Shown here: piece by piece, positions 1 to 8,400 of the stretch | Layout of the letters: each line of letters starts with the position of its first letter | Numbering within the stretch: the stretch's first letter is position 1 | Assembly: GCA_049613665.1 (NCBI GenBank) | Contig: JBMZCV010000130.1 | Location: 1 to 15,424 of the forward strand | Source of the DNA: JBMZCV01 sp049613665 | Lineage (GTDB): Bacteria; Bacteroidota; Bacteroidia; Chitinophagales; UBA2359 | Length of the DNA stretch: 15,424 bases | Reading direction: 5' to 3' | Notes under the pieces: model-generated | The model's database searches: none | The model's input: only the letters and a program-made list of their open reading frames with translations | Told to the model about the DNA's origin: nothing | Translations under genes and position numbers: made by a program

Positions 1-277
1 GAACATTTATAAGCTACTGATAATCAATAGTTTTATAGAGTAACAGGTCTATTGACATAAGTAGCAAAAAAGTGATTTGTTTGCTCAAAAAAAGCCTTAT
101 TTATTTTGAAATGCGTTTCGTTTTGTGCAAATAAACTATTGGATAATAGAAAGGTAAATATGCAAACTATTATTTTTTGATATGACATTTTTATTTGTTT
201 TTTTGCAAAAATATTATAAAAAAAATATTTATATTGTCAGATGTTTTACGAGTATTACATCAAAACCAATTATTTTC
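1..277. other. AT-rich non-coding stretch at the window start
   Basis: No credible open reading frame, RNA gene or strong hairpin is visible here. The stretch is AT-rich with homopolymer runs. A 17-base low-complexity string around 195-211 (TTG, seven T, GC, five A) recurs at 15064-15080, and this may be chance given the composition. Any gene to the left of the window is not seen. Confidence 0.6.
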
Positions 278-287
278 ATTTTAACAA

Positions 288-518
288 CAGTTCGGACATT
301 AATATATTTTTTTGTAACTATTTACGTTATCTCAAAAGCCCATACCTAAACAGTTACCTTTTTTTATCAAAGGTTTAAACATACTATTTTTTTTAGGCTA
401 AGGCGGCCAATATTTGCAAATTTAATGGCTTTTTGAACTGAAAAATAGTATATTTCACTTACCAAAAGGAGTCAGCTTATCAAACTGATAATTGTTATAA
501 AAAATGTCTGAACCATTG
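288..518 (-). mobile_element. MITE-like palindromic element, copy A, with 10 bp direct repeats at both edges
   Basis: This non-coding element of about 231 bp has imperfect terminal inverted repeats. The left end CAACAGTTCGGACATT (285-300) matches the reverse complement of the right end AATGTCTGAACCATTG (503-518) at 13 of 16 positions. The 10-mer ATTTTAACAA occurs at 278-287 and again at 519-528, directly outside the element, as a target-site duplication would. Inside, 377-455 holds the palindromic core shared with four other places in the window, with outer arms AAACATACTATTTTT and AAAAATAGTATATTT and an inner GGCCA/TGGCT pair. A further small hairpin, TTATCA/TGATAA, lies at 477-491. No reading frame is present, so any mobility would depend on a transposase encoded elsewhere. 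Orientation is given relative to the array copies at 10171 onward. That it is a mobile element is inference; the repeats themselves are plainly visible. Confidence 0.72.
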
Positions 519-568
519 ATTTTAACAAAAGAGTTTTTTTTAGAGATTAAGCTTTTGTTTATTCTAGC

Positions 569-2143
569 ATGAAAATAGTAGCATCAAAATTATATATAGC
601 CAGATTTATGATAAGACAATACAATTTATATCGTTTAATTCATTCTTTGAGTCAAGGTGAGAAGCGTTCTTTTCGATTTTATGCCAAAAAATATCAGAAA
701 AAAAACGATAGTGCTTATGTTCGTTTGTACGAAATTTTGAACGGAATGGCTAGTTATAATGCAGAAATTTTGGAAAAGAGTTTGAAAAATGAGCGTTTTT
801 ATAAGCAGACTTCCGTAGTTAGCAATCAATTGTTTAATCTTATTTTGGCATCTTTACACACTCGCAAGCTAGAACACAATCCGATGTTTTTGATAAACGA
901 AAAGGTAGAATTTGCCCAAATTTTGTTTGAGCGTGGTTTGTTTCGTGATTCTAAAAATTATATTGTTCGAGCCAAAGAGATAGCACAAAATACGCAACAA
1001 TATGAACAGCTTTTGTTTGTTTTTTCGCAAGAACACCATTTGATGAAACATTGGTTGTCTATAAAAGACTATCAAATATATGCTTATGATTTGAGAAAAG
1101 AGCAAAAAAAGGTGTGGAAAATTGTTCAGAATCAACACGATTTTAGCGAATTGATTGATAAATTATATCACATATATCGACAGCACGATATGCCTCGAAA
1201 TGAAGAAGAGACAAATCGTTATCGTCATTTGTTTGAACACGAACTCCTGAAAGATGAAAAGCACGCTTTATCGCTCAAAGCACGCATTGATTTTCACAGA
1301 ATATATATGTTTTATTATGAAAGTTTGGGAAAAAGACATGATGCTTACAAACACATTAGGCTACAATTGGATTTGTTGAATGAAAATGATTTTTTTATAA
1401 AAGTGTATCCTGATACTTATATAAGTGTTTTAAATAATGTGCTTTTCGTTGGTTTAGAGTTAGCAAAATATGATGAATATCATAAACATTTGTTGATTTT
1501 GCAGCATTTAGAAAAGAAAATTGGAAAACTAAATAAATATTTGGCGTATCGTATTTGGGAAATTACATATTCTACAAAATTGGAATATTTTGTAAAGCTG
1601 CAACAAATTGAGCAAGGTTTGCAGCTTGTTGAAGATATAAAAAAAGGCGTAAATAATTTTCAGAATGTTGGTTTGAGAATTGATAGAATTATTCGGATGT
1701 ACTTTGGAGTAGCGTTGTTATTTTTTTATGATAACAATTGGCAAAAAGCTAGTGAATGGACAGCAAAAGTTTTGGAATATGAAAATTCAAAAACAGCTTT
1801 GCATATTATGGGCTACACCAAAATTTTAGATTTATTGCTACATTTTAATCAGAAAAATTATCATTTTTTACAACATCAAACAAAAACAGTTTGGCGGTAT
1901 TTGCAACGCAACAATAGGCTGTTTGAATTGGAAATGTGTATTTTGAAATATTTGAAGTTACTTTGTATGCAAAAACATGCTATTGAAAGAAAGGAGGTTT
2001 TACAAAATTTTTTGGAAGAAATAGATATTCTGAAAGAACGAAATATGAACAACCCTCTTATTGGTCATTTGAAAGTTCATTTTTGGGTAGAAAGCCATTT
2101 GCGAAATATTTCTTTTTCGGTTTTGATTGAATTGCAAGAATAA
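569..2143 (+). CDS. Uncharacterised 524-residue helical protein, Bacteroidota-type
   Basis: I cannot assign a function. The 524-residue product has no signal peptide, no clear membrane segment and no catalytic motif I recognise. It is rich in Leu, Lys, Glu, Tyr, His and Phe with helix-like periodicity, so it is probably cytoplasmic and all-helical, perhaps TPR-like. The most distinctive part is near the N-terminus (residues about 20-60: LIHSLSQGEKRSFRFYAKKY, then YVRLYEIL). It resembles, from memory, the start of a family of hypothetical proteins in Bacteroidota that begin with a 'SLSKxEKRxFKLYA' type segment. The first ATG (569) has no ribosome-binding site. A second in-frame ATG at 608 begins MIRQYNLYRLIHSL, right at the conserved part, and could be the true start. 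The gene stands alone, with element A ending about 50 bp upstream and 306 bp of non-coding DNA downstream. It looks more AT-rich than the surface-protein gene that follows. Confidence 0.85.
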   Translation: MKIVASKLYIARFMIRQYNLYRLIHSLSQGEKRSFRFYAKKYQKKNDSAYVRLYEILNGMASYNAEILEKSLKNERFYKQTSVVSNQLFNLILASLHTRKLEHNPMFLINEKVEFAQILFERGLFRDSKNYIVRAKEIAQNTQQYEQLLFVFSQEHHLMKHWLSIKDYQIYAYDLRKEQKKVWKIVQNQHDFSELIDKLYHIYRQHDMPRNEEETNRYRHLFEHELLKDEKHALSLKARIDFHRIYMFYYESLGKRHDAYKHIRLQLDLLNENDFFIKVYPDTYISVLNNVLFVGLELAKYDEYHKHLLILQHLEKKIGKLNKYLAYRIWEITYSTKLEYFVKLQQIEQGLQLVEDIKKGVNNFQNVGLRIDRIIRMYFGVALLFFYDNNWQKASEWTAKVLEYENSKTALHIMGYTKILDLLLHFNQKNYHFLQHQTKTVWRYLQRNNRLFELEMCILKYLKLLCMQKHAIERKEVLQNFLEEIDILKERNMNNPLIGHLKVHFWVESHLRNISFSVLIELQE

Positions 2144-2256
2144 TATCGTTTGTATTTTGGTTTTTAAAAAATGTAATGTCAAAAAAAAGTCAGTTTACAT
2201 CATATTTGTTTTTCAATTTATTGATTTTAAAGATTTATTTTAAGTAAATAAATATG

Positions 2257-2279
2257 TGATTATAATTGCTTGATAATCA
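2257..2279 (+). terminator. Weak AT-rich stem-loop after the helical-protein gene
   Basis: TGATTAT (2257-2263) and ATAATCA (2273-2279) form a perfect 7 bp stem with a 9-base loop, 114 bp past the stop codon. The stem is AT-rich and no clean U-tract follows directly, so a terminator role is only possible. The rest of the 2144-2449 gap is AT-rich non-coding DNA, apart from the promoter-like site near its end. Confidence 0.2.
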
Positions 2280-2387
2280 AATATTTATATATATGATAGT
2301 TTTTTTGTTAGATGCTTTTTAATAATTTAAAAATTAAATTTTTATAAAATAAACATAAAAAAAAACTATTCATGTTTTTAAATTTAT

Positions 2388-2422
2388 TTTGTCAAAGTGT
2401 ATTTACACCATAAATACATTTG
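2388..2422 (+). promoter_or_regulatory. Candidate Bacteroidota promoter of the surface-protein gene, with a palindrome between its boxes
   Basis: TACATTTG (2415-2422) matches the Bacteroidota -7 consensus TAnnTTTG exactly. TTTG at 2388-2391 could be the -33 box, although the 23-base spacing is a few bases longer than the usual 19-21. Transcription would start near 2429, leaving a leader of about 20 bases before the ATG at 2450. Between the boxes, GTGTA-TT-TACAC (2397-2408) is a perfect palindrome where an operator could sit. The motif match is seen directly; promoter activity and regulator binding are inferred. Confidence 0.4.
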
Positions 2423-2449
2423 TTTTGATAATATAAAAAACATAAAAAC

Positions 2450-5400
2450 ATGAAAAACACTTACTATTTATTAACAATTTCAAGAACAATATGGAAACAG
2501 CAATTTAGGCATTTTTTTATGCTTGCTTTTGTTGGAATTTTTTTAGCTTCTTTTTCTAGTGAAGTGCTGGGGCAGACGACAGTTATTAGCCAAAATTTCG
2601 ATGGCATTACAATGGGTACTTTACCAAGTGCTGTTTATACAATAGATAATGGAAATTCTGGCTGTTCAGGAAGTGCCGATTTATGGCGTATTTCTTCAAG
2701 TAACCCTAACTGTGCCTGTACTTGTAATACTAATTGTGGAGGTAATAGAGCTGTTATTGATTATGGTGCTAGTGGCTGTTCCCAAGATGCTACTCTTGTT
2801 GTTGGTTCTTTTAGCGGTTATGCTAGTGTCGATGTTTCATTTGGTTATGCTGCTAATATTGATGGTTCCTCTGACCAACTCATTGTAGTATTGTATGATG
2901 AAACAACAATGACAAGTATTCCTGTAACAACAATCGATGATGTTGATATAAATGATGCTTCTTTTCCTGCAACTACAATTAATGGTCTTAATTCAAGTAA
3001 TACATATAGTCTTAGATTTACTTATATTGGTGCTTATGAATGGGGAGTGCAGATTGATAATGTTTTAATCGTATCTAATTGTAATCCTCCATCTGCAACT
3101 ACCACAATTGTTCCTGATTGTGGCAATGGCGAATTTTCAGTTGATGTAAATGTGACATTGAATGATGCTACGGCTCTTGATATTACAAATGATGCTGATA
3201 TTTCTAAAAATGTAACAAATGTAGGTGCTGGAATAACAACAATTGGGCCATTTACGGCAGGAACAGATGTTATTATTACTTTGGAAGGTACAGCTTATAG
3301 TGGTTGCGATGCTGTTCTAACATCTATTACAGAAGCTTGTGCTTGTTCTACTCCTCCTGTGGCGACAGTTACTTCAAATGCTCCAGACTGTGGAAATGGC
3401 AATTTTGATATAGATGTAAATATTACAAACTTAGGTGGTGGTGCTACTGCCAATACAAGTGCTGATATTTATGTAAATGGCGTTTTGGAAAGTTCAAATG
3501 TGGCCTTAGGAACGACAACTATTAATAAGCCTATTGGCACTTATACGATTTATATAGAAGGTATTGGCGGAACAGGTTTTGCGACTTGCGTTACTGCTGA
3601 CGAATCGGCTACGGCTTCTTGTAATAATGATGAGTGTGCAGAAGCTTTTGCAGTATTAACAGATGGAACACCTACAACTTCTTTAGATGTAACGACTTAT
3701 ACTTCTTCTGGCAACAATCTTTCGTGCGATGGTGGCACAAGCAATGAAGATGCTTATTATGCCTTTGTCGCTCCTGCTTCTGGAAGCGTTATCATAACAG
3801 TAGATAATTCAAACTTGTCTGGTACTACTACAAGTGATGTTGAAGGAGCTATTTATGCTTCTTGTGCCGATGCTGCTTCAAATACAGAAGTTGATTGTTT
3901 TAGTTTTTCTAATCCTTTGAATGAAACGCAAATTGTTTCAAGTTTGACTGTTGGTGCTACTTACTATTTGGAAGTAGAACACTACAATAATAATTGGACA
4001 GGAACTTATGATGTAATTATTACAGACCCTACGCCTCCAATTAGTGCTTTTACTGCTGAATGTTGGGACTTATCTACTGCTTCTCATTTATTTGATTTAG
4101 GAGATAGTGGCGATGATTATGATTGTGGATTTAGTTCTAGTTATAGTGGCAGTTCCGATGACCAAATTGGCTATATATATACTCCTGCTACTAATGAAAT
4201 AGTTGATATTATTATTGATAATGTAGCAACAACTGCTTCAAATGATTTTGCCATAGCCATTTTTGACCATACAGCAGCTACGCCTGTTACTTGTGTGGCT
4301 GGCACGACAACTTCTACTGATGCTACATTGAGTGGAATAAACTTAACAGGTGGTATAAGTTATCTTATTATTATCGGTGGTTATGATAGCACACATGACG
4401 CTCAAGGTTGTATAACTGTTCGCCCTCAATGTGGAGTAACATTTACAAACAATTTAGTCAATGATTGTGGTGCGACTACTTTTACTAGAACAATCAATTT
4501 TTCTAATTTAGGTGGTGCAACAAACGTAGTGCTTGATGATGCCGATGGCAATGTTTATGGAACGCCAACAAGTGGTATTACTATTTCAACAGATTATGCT
4601 TTTTCTTATACTGACTTGGCTACAAGAGTGCTTACTATAAATGGTTATGATGGTGCAGGAACATTGATTTGCTCGGAAGAAGTAAACTTAACGGCTGGCT
4701 GTGTTTCTAACATTTGCGTAGAATCTATTGATATTTTAGGAAACGAAATTCCTGCCGATATGGCCGCAGCAGTAAATGATGGTAGCGAAACAGATTTTGG
4801 TGGTGAGCCAAATTTTCAATCTTGTGGAAATGGTACAACTATTGGAAATTGTAGTGCTGGCACATGGAACAATGCTTATTACGAAACAAATTATAATGAC
4901 TTGTGGTTTGTCGTAAATATTCCAGATGGTGGAAATACTTTTGATGTAAATATAACAGACTTTTTGGGTGCTGGTCACCTTTATATTTTACCTTATGCTT
5001 CTAGCGGAGATTGTTCTTCTCTAAGTTTAATGGATATTAGCAATTCAGGTGTTGCAGGTGGCACTTGTCCAACTTTGAGCGGCAATGGAACGATTACTTT
5101 TAGTGGTGCTGATATTGTAACAGCTTCTACCAACCCTATTTATTTGCGAGTTATTCCTCACGAAAACTCCACTTCTTCGAGTGCTGCCGATGCTTGCGAT
5201 ACACAAATTACTTATCCTTCTTTCACTATTGAAGCTATTGCCCCACAAGCAAATGATATTTGTGGCGATGCAATTGATATTGATGGCACTTCTTCGACAG
5301 GCGACCTTTGCCAAGCAAGTACAGAAACAGAAAACTCTGAAACAGGTGCTTCTTGTGGAGAAACTGCTGACGCAAATGACCTTTGGTATTCGGTGACAAT

Positions 5401-8400
5401 GGATGCCGCTGATAATGACCAACTATTAGAAGTAGATTTAACATTTACAAATGCAGACGATGCAGTAGTAGTAGAATTGTATCACAATTGTTTTACTAAT
5501 ACTTTCTTAGAATGTGCAACCGTAAGTAGTACAGGTGCAGGTTCTACTGTAAATCATGCTTTTTCTGAAATTATTACGGCTGGTGGTTCTGGCCCAGATT
5601 GGTTTGTTAGAGTAATTCCTGTAACTGGAAATAGCGTTTGTGATTTTACCATTCAAGGAAATAGAGTGGCTGAAAACAACAATTGCGATATAGCAAATCA
5701 AACTTTTCCAACAGCATTTACGATTACAAACCCTGTACTTGCTGATTTTCAATTTGCAACTCCTTCAAATGTAGATGGACAAACAGACTCTGATTTGTGG
5801 TATGTTTTTGACCCAGAAGCAAATACAGATGCTTATGGACACAATGTTTATTCTACCGAAGCAGATGTATTAGTTTCAGGTTTAGCGGCTGGCGAAGAAA
5901 TCACCATTATGCTATACAAAAGACGTTCTGCTTCTAGTGATTTGAGCTGTATCAATTATGCAGATGATTATTTAAGCACTTTGGTTATTGACGGTGATGG
6001 CACAAGTACACTTTCTTGTTTAGATGAGGTTTATGGCACTTCTGCTACTTCTAATGGTTACATCATTAGAATATTGCAAACAGCAGGAGGCACAGATTCG
6101 GCACCTACCATAACAGTTACTCCTTCAACAGATATTCCACCATTCAACAATTCTTGTGAAAATATTTGGGACGGTGATGGCCCTGCTATTCTGGGAAGTG
6201 CAGGAATAGATGCTGCTCATGGTTTCAATGCTTATTACATTTTGAATGGCGAAACTCAAACAGGAAATTTCTCTGGTGCAACAGATTGCGACTCTACTAT
6301 TCCTTCTGGAATGTGTAATGGTGTAGATTATGAAGCGATTACCGAAACAGATGATAGAGATATGTGGTATGTATTTACAGTGCCAGATAATGAATGTGCC
6401 ACTTTAGGTTTGACACAATCTACGGTTTTGTATAGCATGGATATTACTTATGATGCAAATGATGCTTTCCATGATGGAATAATTTACATCTATTCTGATT
6501 GTTCGGCCGATAGCTTAAAAGATTGTAGCGGTGCTTTAGATGGTGCTGGCACAACTTGGACTGCAAATGGATTAGAACAAGGTAAGTCGTACTTAATGAG
6601 AGTAAAACCTTGGGACATTAGCAGCACACCTACTGATTGGTCTTTCGATGTTACAGTAAATGATGGCGATGTAGCACCTTGTAACGATAAAATAGAAAAT
6701 GCAGAAGGCTTGGCAGTAAATATTAATTGCTCTAACTCGCCGTGGTATCCTGACTTAGAAACATTTTCGGCTTTAGGAGCAAGAGACGAAGAAACATTTG
6801 GCCAAGATGACGTATTTTTTAGTTTTGTAGCACCACTTCCAGCTAATGGTGGAGCGTATAATCCACAAACAAATCCAGATGGAAGTTTTGAAAAAAGCTG
6901 GGTAAATATATTTTTAGAAAATGTATCTGGGCATGTTATTCAAATGGAATTGTGGAATACACAGCAAATTGTGGCTACGGCTACACAATATAGCACAAGT
7001 TCTACGGCAGGAGATAAAATCTGGGCTAGATTTGGCAATCTAATACCAGGAGAAACATATCAAATCAGATTGTATCATGGAGAAACGATTACAACAGATG
7101 TTCAATATAAAATCAGAATAGAAGCGAGCGAAAATGTAACTTCTACTACGGAATGTAATGCAGGAGACATCAAAGCGATACCTGTATTATGTGGTTCTTG
7201 CGGTGGCGAAAATAGTACTCCTTATATAACAGACCCTGCCGTTTCATCACTCAATTCTAATAGTAGCAACAATCATTGTGAAGTATGGTATAAAATAGAC
7301 CTTCCTGTGATGGCAGGTGGTTCAGGTACATATTGGGTAGCAGAAGTGCGAGGTGTCGAACAAGTATTGGATTTTGAGCTTCGACAACAAATTGCGGCAG
7401 AAAGTTTAGTACATGGTGTTCAGGAAGATTTTGACCATCCATGTTCTTCTAGACCTCTAAGTATGGGAAGTTTAGAGTCTAGCGAGGCAGTAACTTATGA
7501 AGTTGATCCTGGGCCAGTTTATAATAATGATGCTACTACTCCTACGCCATATTTGAATGCTATGGGAACAGAAAGTCAGTGTCAATGTGTGACGGGCTGC
7601 TCTCCTGAAGAAGCAACATCAAGAGGAGGAGGATTCCGAAAAGTATATAGTGATATTCTCGGCCCTGCTGCTGGAACTAAAAACTATTTATATTTAAGAG
7701 TATTTATGGATGAAGATGACCCATCTTATACAGCTTGTCATGATGGAGGTGTTTTAATCAATCCTTGTCAAGTTATTTTTAAAGGGCCATATTCTAGCAA
7801 TCCTACCGTAGATGCAGGTGGCAATCCTGTGATACCAGGCGAACCAGATTTAGAATGTTCGCCAACTATCTCTTTTGTTTCAGAAACATCTACTGTTGCT
7901 GAAGGTGGTGCTATTGAGGTATGTGTAGAATTGCAAGGTGCAAATGGCAATGCAGCAAGTGCCGATATAGTTTTTGATGCTGTTGATGCAGGTACAGCTA
8001 CCAATGTAACTGATTATACAATTGCTAATCCTGCTTTACCATTTACTGCTACTTTCCCTGCTTCGGCTTCAAGTGGCGATACGCTTTGCTTTACTATTAA
8101 TGCTATTAATGATAATCCTCTTGCAGACCCTGACGAAATCATTAACTTTGATTTGGAAAACCCTGTCGGTTCAACATTAGGCACAATAACTGAACATATT
8201 ACAACCATTACAGAAGGTGCGACTGGCTCTATTAGCGGAAATGTATTTTTAGACCAACTCGCAAATGGCTTAGATGATGGAACAGATACCGACATAGAAG
8301 GTATAACGGTAACATTGACCAATACAGGAACAGCAGCAACTACAACAGTTACAACATTAGCTGATGGTTCATATATTTTCACAGGATTAGCTGATGGAAA

